Shown in pieces: positions 11,801 to 21,018 of a stretch of DNA of 64,000 nt. The notes beneath the pieces are model-generated. The model made no database searches, was not told the origin of the DNA, and worked only from the letters and a program-made list of their open reading frames with translations. The translations under genes were made by a program, and so were the position numbers. Origin of the DNA: a virus. Position 1 is the stretch's first letter; the number at the start of each line of letters is the position of its first letter. The stretch spans positions 55,027 to 119,026 of IMG/VR virus record IMGVR_UViG_3300029309_000001; one strand, given 5' to 3'.

Positions 11801-12501
11801 AAAGTAGAACCTCTACCAGTTTCTAATGGTGTAAACATGTTTACTAAAGGAAGGAATTTTGAAAGAGTTTTTCCTAAAAGTGGTTTTATAGCTTGCAATG
11901 CAGTTCTTATACCTAATTGATCAGTATTATCTTCAGAATCTTCTCCCCCATGTTTTTTCTTTTTTAAATTTGGAGTTTTATAACCTCCTTTAGCAAAAGC
12001 ATCAGCTTCTTCTTCAGAATTAAAATAATAAACCTCTCCTCTTTCTAACGCCATTTTAAAAGCATCTTGTTCTTGACCTTTTTGAAACTCTGTCCATGAT
12101 GTAGGATCTGGAGTTTCTTGTCCTTCTACAGTAGGATATAACATTGGTATAACCATATAAATAGGACTACCATCATCATCTGTCATTTCAATAGTAGTCA
12201 TAAGATGTGTAGATACATTTCCCATTTGTTTATTATAATTAGGAAGTAATTTATTATCTCTTTCTGTTCTTCTTTGTTTTACTTTATTTGTTGGTTTGTC
12301 TTGAACAGGTTGTTCAAATACCATGTTACCTGGAAACTTATAATTAAAACCAGGTTGCATTAATTGTTGATTACCAAAATTATCTGTACCCATAACTGGA
12401 AAGTCTACACCTTTCATAGTTATATCTCCAGATGGTATAATATTATAAGGATTATTTACATCCTTACTATTTCTTTTATATCCGTCTTTACTTAATTTCA
12501 T
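5821..12501 (-). CDS. Giant modular polyprotein: zinc metallopeptidase, second HExxH module and lysozyme-like domain
   Basis: This 2226-aa protein has four apparent modules. Module I (1 to about 605) begins with a segment recalled from phage proteins (STHLMTTIEM, then FNSEEEADAFAKGGYK) and carries HELGH at 451-455, a zinc metallopeptidase signature; SEVRSD further on may supply the third ligand. Module II (609-1288) has EKQSDYAQ, resembling the EIQSD-type motif of large phage proteins. Module III (1290-1797) carries HEDQH at 1571-1575. Module IV (1798-2226) has a candidate catalytic Glu near 2044 followed by TGLYGQ, as in transglycosylase-type lysozymes. Junctions read GGQLPKAQ (609), GGSLPKAQ (1290) and GGSI...RLPKFQ (1798-1813). 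Its ATG overlaps the upstream stop by 1 nt. It could be an ejected cargo protein that opens peptidoglycan and acts on host proteins (inference). Confidence 0.75.
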   Translation of the reverse strand: MKLSKDGYKRNSKDVNNPYNIIPSGDITMKGVDFPVMGTDNFGNQQLMQPGFNYKFPGNMVFEQPVQDKPTNKVKQRRTERDNKLLPNYNKQMGNVSTHLMTTIEMTDDDGSPIYMVIPMLYPTVEGQETPDPTSWTEFQKGQEQDAFKMALERGEVYYFNSEEEADAFAKGGYKTPNLKKKKHGGEDSEDNTDQLGIRTALQAIKPLLGKTLSKFLPLVNMFTPLETGRGSTLSGTHFSNIPDILEMNKDDIQVYEILLGKKPPKEGVLLNSPEFDEFSKALILANQADSIENSIAEQFNIPNYQSTGEVLPNTLTDEEMAIANKYQPVVDWYGSYLKGNTFDHLKNKIIDNSDKPGWTNRFFKSGTKQGLQYIDDYPYRMQHEDSIWLEPLDEPIILGPSIEEKFTGSLGQHKHKKGYSTKTRSSITIDPINNYIGPFTEEQQKDIMAHELGHTEGGFFVGDQNLQAKINKRNKAFQNVWNQLSEDEQQYMTENPNEIKRWLDRNYSTTPGFHNADPSEVRSDLIEFRYQADKSGIYDSSGDYKKFTEEDLKKMKEKHGYNRLFKNFSDEDIIWLMDNVAQQTPQGTDNPFEIVDDFGQSNFMSRDGGQLPKAQWYNPFDPKYKTLYQGVKSFFSPSKNTLNLNYRSTRNPSLFTNKPTGSMGQFNTVLRQNWPYANWQDYIASQQIPLQSSNIQLPTIINDSELTKIIDNKGDINNNLFLQYLQKIKGLSPQERYDRGKMLGVYETMMQNNRGRGAINYNAFADEVQQSLNPTLLFPTMYTSLQSPTSNFTTYWQGDESNIFKGDNSARGNLLLTTIDDAGVTDYSKTTGSAHFGKNLTDKLVLGHNRVAFSDEFPDATISVEKQSDYAQKYNKNLQNRKDYLSKENPVNYDGHLRKIENYNYVLNYIKDVDTNPEEAYHFIDAMLETEDGMHWTNQHLIGTIRDFIRSSPSIRANAEYRGPNVSDKDYQTSVDISNHNFFNNEEFNSIMRSNVNAPNISKELQLEIAQHPAFKSFVDSKIKYEENLINKSKKQNKEIKEQNKKELDELNNPSEVELNLKEFRKNPQQILLSELADYSAKSGKDYLHLPLSSTVAKTQGYTADKFGAPNPLYTEYNWTGHSWNDFLSEVDQTLGNLIKSDAVGKETLGPFTFDKTNPKKMIVTYKQPDGNTIEISGGFQEQKNKIEEIRNNFLTNQGYNPDDVTAISNPSAYPKRYQSILNKNTEKQLKKDINKVFGKDYPYEIITDQKGNQYIRVKVPDSYLSKYNLDIESPGIIPIKGKDLYKLGGSLPKAQYKDLFNPAKIKKTIQTVKDTKDYLRSYLPTWLGGTSKNISNVGKDYYNAQPGYFQNYHGLTGNTFTDIVDQSKKDLAFFKDDLDDDLIRIHNEAIGREARGNVNYNAFEDLYGTGEVGTPTTSLFEDFSMVQPLDLKSLIYNPEYISTLQMGKPVLGAGSHSMDVKDMSKSLTGNTSYLNIRNDILERMNTTEGRRRIKENYLGPNASDTDVDKFIATYKQIPIINNFNSYGPDDSPYFFSGENYNQLEKGILPFVSMNTNALPENWLRNIFRHEDQHALDYVGKLIRNSGNTEKNVFGFGSTTIPITDDATKIFDQRLGAANTNWFSPNLKFVDDGGLTSSALLKNQMLIDDGYSLWGNADKGFGVRNKETQDYMTEPIKTVTPKKTNSPSFESPGTLYIEPTAHVAELQQYLLDNKYISDAYDNITGDLISKVRADNAKLLPGTDYDGYVMRILDQTKDTKQNNKLIANLLNKMLTGVPITAATLEGLELNNLEEKKTGGSIKDKYNKRLPKFQMQGQNNPGWLANRLYKSVTPIGYNMDQAMVEMLYGEKQPFMWDGVETSFDDFQNHPRFKDNPNAGEYIKNASEDLWGMYLGFDQKHNTVSKSKFKPTLGVEDDKSVYYSFNNVDDIMDDIIERGITKDASKDKWQINDSAAGGFNLSNYQISRGMDDERELPYYAYYDEYDFDIPTGLGFNIEGESIVGKPFDIYGRIYYHPDTKELIPPSELDANWVDFEKLKQGVAYAESLNGELMINPESTATGLYGQRFSEISTMYDGSRQDFANDIEAQNKYFENRYRGKLEGVKGLRESGIDLYKIYSKQIPSFPYTTTEVAALVNFLGRQGTREYLGYVLRDGNSLESVFPDKYGVNAGQANKTPQEYIEKFNEGITKKQMGGEVDKVTDRLIKKYENGDKLTPAGTKHLKSLGMI

Positions 12502-15500
12502 TATCTAAAAGATATATTCATTTTACTGTTATTTAACTTAAGTAACATTTTTCTATCACCTGAAACATTCTTTCTTAGAACTAACATGTTATAGTAATGT
12601 CTAAACTTCTTTCTTTGTAACTCTGCTTTGTTATAATTAAGATTTGCTTGATTTAAATCTTTTATATAACCATTTAATCTTGTAATCCAAATAGATCTTT
12701 CTATACCACTAAACTCACCTCTATCATCTGTAATATCCCAGAATTGATTAAATCTATATTTTTGCTCTTCCTTAGAATATAAAATTTGTATATCAGTAGG
12801 AGGATTAATTATAGGATATTGATTTAACAAAGGTACATTATTTTTAGGAGATAGATCTAAAGTAAGTAGACCAGATACTTGTTCTGAATTAAATATAACT
12901 GCTTCATCAAAATTCCAATCTAAATCATGCCATTTATCTGTACCTATTAATTGTTGAGGTCTTGGTAAATTAAAGTTTTTATAAACATAAGATTCCATTT
13001 GATATTCAACACTTCTTAATGTATTTACTACTTGACCTGAGTTTTCAATTAATGTAATTTCCCATGGATAATCTTGACCATAGAAGTTTGCATATAAATC
13101 ATTTCTTGCATTATGTTTCCATATACCACCTACTTCATAATTTGCAGGTACACATTGTTGATATTCATAATTACATATTAAAGGATTTGGATTTATATAA
13201 CCTGGTGTTCCTGCTAAAAATAAATCATCACATTGAGTACCAGGCTCAAACCAAGTTGTTGCTTGAGATGGATCAGGCACAGGTATAGGAGGACACTCAC
13301 ATAAAACTCTTTTACATATTGGTGGATTAAATGAACTACAAACTTGACCTGCAGGTACTTCTGTATAACCAGGTGGACATTCACAAGATACACACTGTGG
13401 TAAAGGTGCACTTGGATCTGGATCACATGGTATAGTAGCAGGCGTATCAGGAACAGTATTAGGTGGACAATTACAACTTACTAATGAATCAACTATAAGC
13501 TGTGCTACATCACCATAATTACTTGCATCAACTGCAAAATGATTAACATTACAAACAGAAGGACCTTGATTACCATTAAATCCTCTTGGCGGCATACAAT
13601 TAATAGTATTTTCCCATGCATTACCACAAGCAGGAGCATTACCTGATGCAAATACAGCATATACTTCTACATTAGGAGGAAAATTAGCTGTATTTTGACA
13701 TGCAACATCAGCATCTGTAATAAAAATAGCAACTTGTCTAGTTGCAGTAGATGCACCTAACATACTAGCATCATTAAGTCTATTTAAAGCTGCTTGATAA
13801 GTTGTAGCTGCTCCATTTGCATTATTAGGAATAGCAGTAACATCAGCAGTTACAGTTGCTGCATTTCCGTTAAGAGGTGAAACAATATAATCTGAAGGAT
13901 TTCCACCTGCTGTATTATTATTAGACCAATTTGCTACACCAACTTGTACATTATTTGTACCTGCAGAACCACCATCCATTCCACCAGATAATAAAGTAAT
14001 GCAAGTATTTATAAATTGTTTTTGAAATACTTGTGTATTATTAGCTGCAGGTCTAGTTGATCCAGAATAATCATTTAAAAAGAATACATCTAAATCTTCA
14101 CTAAATGCAGATCTTTCTGTATCTACTGAAGTTACTATACTTTCTGTAAAATCTATTTCAACAAATGCTGGATCTGAGTCAGTAACAGTAATACAACATT
14201 CACCAACGCTAGGATCAAATGAATATCCTGGAGGACATTGTGGTATTTCAGTAGTTACAGTTTTAGATGTCATGAAATGATTAATACTATTGAATGTTAA
14301 TTCAGGGTGCCAATCATGGAATGAGATCCAAGCTTTTGCTTTTGGATCATAACTAACTGTCCAAGAAACATCTTGGAAATATGTTGGGTTATCTAATTGA
14401 AAAGGTATGTAAGTCAATACATCTTCATATATAGGATCTACTTGTTCAAAGCAATCACATTCTTCTGTTACAAAGTTATATGAACAATTAGGTCCACACT
14501 CAGGTGTTACACCTGGGCATATTGCTTCTGCTAGATCAGCAACAATACCTGGTATATTATCAAATTGAAAATTTCCAGCCATAAATGGATTTGGATCTCC
14601 TGTCATAAAATCATTACCTGCCATTGCTTGTGCATAATCTAATTGATCTTGTGTAGGTACATTATTATTTCTTAACCATCCTGGAATTATTTCTAATTGT
14701 CCAATAAAATTAGGATTTGCTGAATCTTGATATTGAGGATTTACATGAACATTAGCTTGTAACCATTGTATAATATCATCATCAAATCCTTGTGATGCAA
14801 ATGAAGCATGAGAGTTACCACCTAAATTTACCATAGGTGGAGTTACAGGCACAGCTACATGTGGAGCATTAATAGCTGATTGTGCGCCTGCTCCTGGTGG
14901 ACAAGTAGGACAACACATAGGAGGGCTTGTTAATTGGTTTGGTCTATTTACAAACCAAAATGGATTAGGTGCTGGAAAAGGATAACAAGTATTATTAACA
15001 TTTGCAACACTAGAAAAACCATCATATAAGAAAACAAGTTTTTTAGGAATACCAACTCTTGCATTTGCAGGATTAAATAATTCATTTATACCAGACCATA
15101 ATCCATCAGCTACATTTGTACCTTGTCGTATAGTTTGACCTGTTCCAACATTATAACTATTTATCCAACCTCCCATAATACCAGAAGGATTTGTTGGAGT
15201 AACAGCAGAAGGATCTGTTTGAGAAATTAAATTATCATTAAATGTTAATCCTTGCGGAGTAGCTAATGCATCATTTATATTACCTGGTTGTACATCTATT
15301 GGTAATTGACTATATACACCATCCCAAGCACGTGTACCAAAAGCCATAATCCCCATTTTTGTGAAACCTAGATCCATGCTATTTCTAAATGCATTAGTTA
15401 AACCTGTAACTAAATTTCTCATTGATGCTACATTATTTTGAGTATTTACAGAAGCAGAAGCATCTGTTACAATCATAATATCAAATTCACATGGTGGAGC

Positions 15501-18500
15501 AGGTGGACCAAATGGAACATCTGTATAAGATTTTTCACACATTTGTGTTGCTGGATTATATGTAAATCCATCAGGGCATGTTATGTTTTGTGCAACACCA
15601 CTACATGCTGTTTCATTATAATAGAATCCATCACATGGTACATACTCAATACATGGAGAGTTTGTATATTGTTCTGATACATTCCAATCTCTTTTAGAAA
15701 AATAAACTATGTCATTATTAGTATCATATACAGTTTGACAACCAGCTGCTGTTACAGGGTTATCAATTATTTGAGGGCAATCTTCTATCTCAGGAAATGC
15801 AGCTAATAATTGAGATGGTAAATATTTATTAAACCACCACTTCATTCCTGTATTAGTTATATTAATTAAACCTTGACCTGATGTTTGAAATATTTTTCCT
15901 TGTTCTTGAGATATATAAAATAATCCCATTGGTGTATTTAAAACTCCTCTTGAACTTTCAGATGAACCATATTCATGAGATACATCAGAGTTTACTACTT
16001 CTCTAAAGTTTCTATCTACAAATAAACCTCCGTCACCAACAGTTATTTTTGTTCCTGCATCTGTAGTTAATTGATCATTACCTGTAAATATTTTTGGTGA
16101 CATTCTAGGAAATAATACCATAGCACCATAACCACTTATAGGTTTAATAGTATTAATTGTATCTTTAAATTCTTTATAGTTTAATGGAAGGAACACTCTC
16201 CAAAAATCTTTCTTTGCTTCTTTTTTTGCTTGTAAAGAATATATTAAACGTTTTTCATATGTAGTATAACAAGTTTCTGCTACTAATGGATCATAATATC
16301 TAGGTTGTATATTACCAAAAGATGTTGTTCTAGTAATAAATTGATCTATACTTAATGCTTTGTCATACTTATAGAAGTTACCTTTTTTAATATGATCAAC
16401 GTGGAATAGACTTGTAAGATCAGAATACTCTAATCTATCATAATGTCTTTTTTCCATATCTTCACCCCAATCTCTAAAGGCTAAGTTTATTTCTGATTCT
16501 ACAAAAAAGTCATTTACACCATTACAATGTAAATACATAAAACCTTCAGTTATATGAAATAAATTACCTCTTCCTCCAGTAGCACCAAAAAATCCAAGAG
16601 TACCTAAAGCATTAAGATCTCTATCTAAATAATAATAATCATTAGGCATTGCATTTTGAAAAGTATTTGCACCACCAAATAACCAACCCATACCTCCAAT
16701 AGCTTTTGTTAATTCATCTAATCTATATTGTTCTGTATTCATCCAATACGTAGGAAATGGTACATTAGGATATTTTCTATAATCAAATACAAAACCATCT
16801 CTTTCATTATCATCTAAATAATCCCAGAAAAAAGGCATAATAGCTTTTTCTGTATATCTATTTATATATACATCACCTCCAAATAATGGTTGTTGTGTAT
16901 TAAATCTTGTTAATGTAGAAATAATAGGATTACCACTTGCATCAGTTGGTAGTTGATCAGCAAAAAATTCTACACATCCACGCATTGGTATTTGTCTTAT
17001 ACTATCTAATTGACCATATTGATTATCAATGTTAAATTTCATAGCACAATAATGTGCTGCAATATTTGTTGTACTAGGACTTCCAGGATTAGTATGATCT
17101 GCTATACCTGCTCCAGCTGGTACAGTTCCAATTGTAAACTTTGAATTATCATTAAAACCTAATTGTGCTGGATTTTGTAATCCTGCACCATCAAGATTTA
17201 CAGCTACAGTTGTAGGTCTATTTAAATTATTAATTCTAATATTAGCATTAAGTTGAGATATACTACCTTTTAAATATCTTGCAGTATCTATAGAATGTCT
17301 AAATACAGTACCTCCTGGTAATTGATTCATATTTCTATACCAACCATGACTGTTATATTTCATGGCAAAATCTTGAAAACTACAAAGATTATAAATTAAA
17401 TCTATAATTTCCTGACCACCAGTAGCAACATAATTTAAAAAAGTTTGAGCTCCTCCTAATAGACCAATAATTCCAGGTGTTTGAGTAAATCTACTTCCTT
17501 TATAAATTCTTTCTGCTTTTGGTCCTATTGTACCTGCTGTATTCCAACGTGTATTTTGTGCTAAATTTATTGCTCCTTGATCTGCTGCTTGAGCAGCACT
17601 ACCAAAAGCTCCTCCTCCTACTATTAAAGCTGCATCACCTAAAGTTCTACCAGTTCCCATACCAGGTGTTCCTCCTGTTGCATTAGTTCTATCAGTAATA
17701 GCACCACTTGTTAACCAATTACCATTACCCCCAGCCCAACCTGAAGCATGAGGAGCAGCTCCAGTTTGACCTCCACTTCTTGCAGTAGTAGTTTCATTAA
17801 AACTAGGACTTGTTGCATTAGCAGTAGCTGACCATCCATTAGCAAATGCATTACCTGGTGTCATAACTATATTAGTACTATTTCCAGTTTGTGCTTGCCC
17901 TCTTTCTTGACCCATATTATAAGACTGACCAGTTGTTATTTTTCTATCAATTGGTCCTCTCATTTCATACATTGCATATCCTATACCTATAAAAGCTGCT
18001 AAGATAGCTGTTGAATTACGTAATAATTTTTCACCTGGATGCTTTTCAGATTTTTGAAATCTTCCTTTAGCATTACCTGTTAATACACCATATGATTTTA
18101 ATTCATATGCATTTAAAAATGGTCTATTAAACATTAATTCAGGTGAATGAAATGTATGTACATTATTTGAAAATGTATTAATTTGACCACCAAAATTACC
18201 TGTATGAGGACCAAGATCTGTTCCTTGTAACCAGTTTTGCATACCAGTACCCCAGCTTTGAATTGAAACAGTTCCTGTTGGATCTGTAGGTGTTCCAAGA
18301 TTTCCAGGTGATCTTAAATATGGATCTGCTCCTAGATCATTAAATGGATAGTTAGGTATAAAGAATTGTGTTGTACCATCTCCTGATGCTGTTTCTGTAG
18401 GAGCATAAGCTTCCATATTTTTTAATATACCTTTTCCTAATATAGATTTATTACCTTCCCGTGTTCCTACTAAAAATTCATATCCAACTATATTAGTTAT

Positions 18501-20087
18501 AAGATTTCCATCATTATCTCTTGGCCATGGTATATTTGTAAATTCTACTGCAAGATTAAATATAGAAGCTCCTCCTGGTGAAGATGTAGCTGTTGTTCCA
18601 TCTGGTACACTATTATCATCTGGCATTTTATGATGTCTAATAGGTTGACCACATAAACCGCCATATCTTATTTGATCTTGAGGATATAATTCTGTTGACT
18701 CCCAATAAGCCATTGCACCTCTAGTTCTAATAATACCACCATCTGGTTGTGTTTGATTTATATTAACTGAAGTAGGAAATGCTGTATTATATACTTTAAA
18801 TACTGGATCTGTTGGATCTAATGCATTTGGATCACCACCTATAACTGTACGTTCATCTACAGCTATACCACCTGCATTAAAAGGTACAGATGCTCTACCT
18901 GGTATATGATATGAAGAAGAACGTTCACCTGTATTATATATAAATCTTATAAAGAATGTATATACTTCATCTCTTAAAAATGAAGGTTTATTACCGCCAT
19001 TATAATAATAATCTACAGGATATTCAACAGATACCCAATTAGTTTGTATTTGATTTGCTAATGGTTGATAGTTAAAATCAAATTGTTCTGTAGGTTGTGT
19101 TCTTACTAAATAATCATTTACAACAAACATTCCTTTTGACTTTTCATATGCTGGTCTTCTTAAAGGAAGAAAATCAAGAGGAAGTGATTTTAATGCTTGA
19201 TTTAAATAATCTAATTTAATAGTAGTTTGTTCTGTACTATAATTTCCAACAACATATGCTTTTACTTCTGATACAACATCTGTTAATAATACTAATTGAT
19301 ATTGATCAAATTCTGTATCTAAATTAGATAAAGTTAATATTAATGACCCTGAAGTATCATCATGATCAAACAATGGTTGTACATTAGATATACCTATATA
19401 ATCTCCATATACTTGATCATTAATTGTATATGCTATAAATGCTTGATATGATCCATTTCTTAATTGTCCTCCTTCAGGAGCCTTTTGTAAATCAAGACAT
19501 GGTGTATCAATTAATGGAGCTAATCTAATTCTTTCACAATCTAATGTTAATGGTTGTATGTTTTCTCTTACTACACAAGCAGCACCAGGAGCTGATGTTA
19601 TTATTTGTACATAAGGAGGTTCATCTAATATTATTGTTCTAGAAGGATTTAAACCGTCATCCCAATATAGTTGCCATTTACATTCAAAATTTTCTTTAGC
19701 AGCACCTATAATTAAATTATCAGTACTAAAATTTAAACAAGGATCATTTATTAATCTTGTATATTCACATTTACTATCATCAAACACCCCTATTTCTGAA
19801 GATATATTATCTGTTGAATAAACAGCCCACTGATCACCATAAATATGTATTGAACCAATTATTGTATATGGTATTTCTGCACATTCAAAATTTGCTGGCT
19901 CATTACCTATTACACCTGTATCTCCATCTATAGAATTATTTATAGCATTAACTGCATGCTCCCATACTTCTTTACTTGCTATAGATGCAAAGGTATCTTT
20001 TACCATACCTTTCATAAATAGATTAGATTCTACAGATGAGGTCTTTTGTGGTAACTGTGGATTTTGATTCTTTTTCTTTTTAGCCAT
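12501..20087 (-). CDS. crAss-like tail stabilisation/muzzle-type protein with two vWFA-like domains, 2528 aa
   Basis: The N-terminal third matches my memory of the conserved crAss-like tail stabilisation or muzzle protein: a region with SIDGDTGVIGNEPAN, then YSTDN and YWDDGLNPSR. It would sit at the distal tail end. The protein looks longer than usual because of an insert between about 1535 and 2300. The insert holds a von Willebrand A-like domain with a DASAS metal site near 1542, a second one with DYSGS near 1998 and FITDAD later, and cysteine-rich CPPGYTEV-type stretches around 2203-2300. The C-terminus (about 2380-2528) returns to structural-type sequence. A Gly/Ala/Thr-rich segment with hydrophobic runs lies near 700-870. 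The downstream gene overlaps by 1 nt (TAATG). The vWFA modules suggest metal-dependent surface adhesion (inference). Confidence 0.8.
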   Translation of the reverse strand: MAKKKKNQNPQLPQKTSSVESNLFMKGMVKDTFASIASKEVWEHAVNAINNSIDGDTGVIGNEPANFECAEIPYTIIGSIHIYGDQWAVYSTDNISSEIGVFDDSKCEYTRLINDPCLNFSTDNLIIGAAKENFECKWQLYWDDGLNPSRTIILDEPPYVQIITSAPGAACVVRENIQPLTLDCERIRLAPLIDTPCLDLQKAPEGGQLRNGSYQAFIAYTINDQVYGDYIGISNVQPLFDHDDTSGSLILTLSNLDTEFDQYQLVLLTDVVSEVKAYVVGNYSTEQTTIKLDYLNQALKSLPLDFLPLRRPAYEKSKGMFVVNDYLVRTQPTEQFDFNYQPLANQIQTNWVSVEYPVDYYYNGGNKPSFLRDEVYTFFIRFIYNTGERSSSYHIPGRASVPFNAGGIAVDERTVIGGDPNALDPTDPVFKVYNTAFPTSVNINQTQPDGGIIRTRGAMAYWESTELYPQDQIRYGGLCGQPIRHHKMPDDNSVPDGTTATSSPGGASIFNLAVEFTNIPWPRDNDGNLITNIVGYEFLVGTREGNKSILGKGILKNMEAYAPTETASGDGTTQFFIPNYPFNDLGADPYLRSPGNLGTPTDPTGTVSIQSWGTGMQNWLQGTDLGPHTGNFGGQINTFSNNVHTFHSPELMFNRPFLNAYELKSYGVLTGNAKGRFQKSEKHPGEKLLRNSTAILAAFIGIGYAMYEMRGPIDRKITTGQSYNMGQERGQAQTGNSTNIVMTPGNAFANGWSATANATSPSFNETTTARSGGQTGAAPHASGWAGGNGNWLTSGAITDRTNATGGTPGMGTGRTLGDAALIVGGGAFGSAAQAADQGAINLAQNTRWNTAGTIGPKAERIYKGSRFTQTPGIIGLLGGAQTFLNYVATGGQEIIDLIYNLCSFQDFAMKYNSHGWYRNMNQLPGGTVFRHSIDTARYLKGSISQLNANIRINNLNRPTTVAVNLDGAGLQNPAQLGFNDNSKFTIGTVPAGAGIADHTNPGSPSTTNIAAHYCAMKFNIDNQYGQLDSIRQIPMRGCVEFFADQLPTDASGNPIISTLTRFNTQQPLFGGDVYINRYTEKAIMPFFWDYLDDNERDGFVFDYRKYPNVPFPTYWMNTEQYRLDELTKAIGGMGWLFGGANTFQNAMPNDYYYLDRDLNALGTLGFFGATGGRGNLFHITEGFMYLHCNGVNDFFVESEINLAFRDWGEDMEKRHYDRLEYSDLTSLFHVDHIKKGNFYKYDKALSIDQFITRTTSFGNIQPRYYDPLVAETCYTTYEKRLIYSLQAKKEAKKDFWRVFLPLNYKEFKDTINTIKPISGYGAMVLFPRMSPKIFTGNDQLTTDAGTKITVGDGGLFVDRNFREVVNSDVSHEYGSSESSRGVLNTPMGLFYISQEQGKIFQTSGQGLINITNTGMKWWFNKYLPSQLLAAFPEIEDCPQIIDNPVTAAGCQTVYDTNNDIVYFSKRDWNVSEQYTNSPCIEYVPCDGFYYNETACSGVAQNITCPDGFTYNPATQMCEKSYTDVPFGPPAPPCEFDIMIVTDASASVNTQNNVASMRNLVTGLTNAFRNSMDLGFTKMGIMAFGTRAWDGVYSQLPIDVQPGNINDALATPQGLTFNDNLISQTDPSAVTPTNPSGIMGGWINSYNVGTGQTIRQGTNVADGLWSGINELFNPANARVGIPKKLVFLYDGFSSVANVNNTCYPFPAPNPFWFVNRPNQLTSPPMCCPTCPPGAGAQSAINAPHVAVPVTPPMVNLGGNSHASFASQGFDDDIIQWLQANVHVNPQYQDSANPNFIGQLEIIPGWLRNNNVPTQDQLDYAQAMAGNDFMTGDPNPFMAGNFQFDNIPGIVADLAEAICPGVTPECGPNCSYNFVTEECDCFEQVDPIYEDVLTYIPFQLDNPTYFQDVSWTVSYDPKAKAWISFHDWHPELTFNSINHFMTSKTVTTEIPQCPPGYSFDPSVGECCITVTDSDPAFVEIDFTESIVTSVDTERSAFSEDLDVFFLNDYSGSTRPAANNTQVFQKQFINTCITLLSGGMDGGSAGTNNVQVGVANWSNNNTAGGNPSDYIVSPLNGNAATVTADVTAIPNNANGAATTYQAALNRLNDASMLGASTATRQVAIFITDADVACQNTANFPPNVEVYAVFASGNAPACGNAWENTINCMPPRGFNGNQGPSVCNVNHFAVDASNYGDVAQLIVDSLVSCNCPPNTVPDTPATIPCDPDPSAPLPQCVSCECPPGYTEVPAGQVCSSFNPPICKRVLCECPPIPVPDPSQATTWFEPGTQCDDLFLAGTPGYINPNPLICNYEYQQCVPANYEVGGIWKHNARNDLYANFYGQDYPWEITLIENSGQVVNTLRSVEYQMESYVYKNFNLPRPQQLIGTDKWHDLDWNFDEAVIFNSEQVSGLLTLDLSPKNNVPLLNQYPIINPPTDIQILYSKEEQKYRFNQFWDITDDRGEFSGIERSIWITRLNGYIKDLNQANLNYNKAELQRKKFRHYYNMLVLRKNVSGDRKMLLKLNNSKMNISFR

Positions 20088-20098
20088 TGTTATCTAAA

Positions 20099-21016
20099 TT
20101 ATACTCTTCTTCTTGGTGCATGACTTGCAAACATATCATAATAATTATGATATTGTGCTTTTCTATTTACTTCCCAAATTTTTCTTACTTCTTCAAAATT
20201 TGGTGTATTTACAAAGCCAAGAGCATTATTTCTTGCAGCTCTTAATTTAACTTGAATTAATCCAAGTTGTTGTGCAACATTTTCTCCTTGGAAAATCATG
20301 TTTTCTAATATTCTTTCTTTTAGTGCATATTCATAATATTCATTACAATAAGGATGATCTAATACTAATAGTTCACCATCATTATTTTCTAATATACCTT
20401 GATAACTTAAATATACTTTACCTGTTGTAAATGTTGTTAATAAATACCCATCTTGTATTTCTGCTAGATTATGAGATTGTGTATTTAAATTTGGACATTC
20501 ACAACTTACATGAGATGTACTAGTTATACGTAAAGGAAAGAATGATGTATATTCTCTTACTGTAGATTCATTCATTCTTTGAAGAACTATATATTCTCCA
20601 CTAAATGTTGTAACACCTTTACCTCTATCTACTGGACATGTTTTAACAACACATACATTTTCACAATCTTCTGGTTTTGTACATACATGAGGTTGACTTG
20701 GATCTGGTGTCCACTTAGGTTGTGTTGTGTCAGTATGAGTTCCAGATGGTGCAGTATTTACTATTTGATATTCACTACAAACAAATGCATAATTAAGAGT
20801 TTTAAAATCTGAAGGCATTTGTGCTTTATTATGTTCAACATCAATAATTGATTCTTTACTTTGATGTATTCTTAAACCTAAATCATAATTAACTCTTGTT
20901 GCTACTTTAATTAATTGTTGAGGTTCAATCATACCTTCAAGATCATATGTAGAAAAATCTACTTTAACATCTTCTAGCAATTGATCAAATGTTCTATATT
21001 TATGTGATATGGCCAT
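20099..21016 (-). CDS. crAss-like tail tube/connector protein
   Basis: A 305-aa protein beginning MAISHKYRTFDQLLEDVKVDF, with the stretches YDLEGMIEPQQLIKVA and NYDLGLRI. I recall this protein as conserved in crAss-like phages, beside the tail tubular protein. It is expected to form a ring or tube layer in the short tail. A cysteine-rich middle (about 105-130) looks lineage-specific. It starts 2 nt after the preceding gene stops and is followed 11 nt later by the 2528-aa tail protein, so all are one operon. Family assignment is from memory; the exact structural position is inferred. Confidence 0.75.
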   Translation of the reverse strand: MAISHKYRTFDQLLEDVKVDFSTYDLEGMIEPQQLIKVATRVNYDLGLRIHQSKESIIDVEHNKAQMPSDFKTLNYAFVCSEYQIVNTAPSGTHTDTTQPKWTPDPSQPHVCTKPEDCENVCVVKTCPVDRGKGVTTFSGEYIVLQRMNESTVREYTSFFPLRITSTSHVSCECPNLNTQSHNLAEIQDGYLLTTFTTGKVYLSYQGILENNDGELLVLDHPYCNEYYEYALKERILENMIFQGENVAQQLGLIQVKLRAARNNALGFVNTPNFEEVRKIWEVNRKAQYHNYYDMFASHAPRRRV

Positions 21017-21018
21017 GT

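Noticed and set aside
1-12501. Giant phage RNA polymerase subunits, which crAss-like phages usually carry near the tail genes
   Set aside because: No DxDGD-type catalytic motif was found in the 1690-aa or 2226-aa proteins or the truncated left gene.
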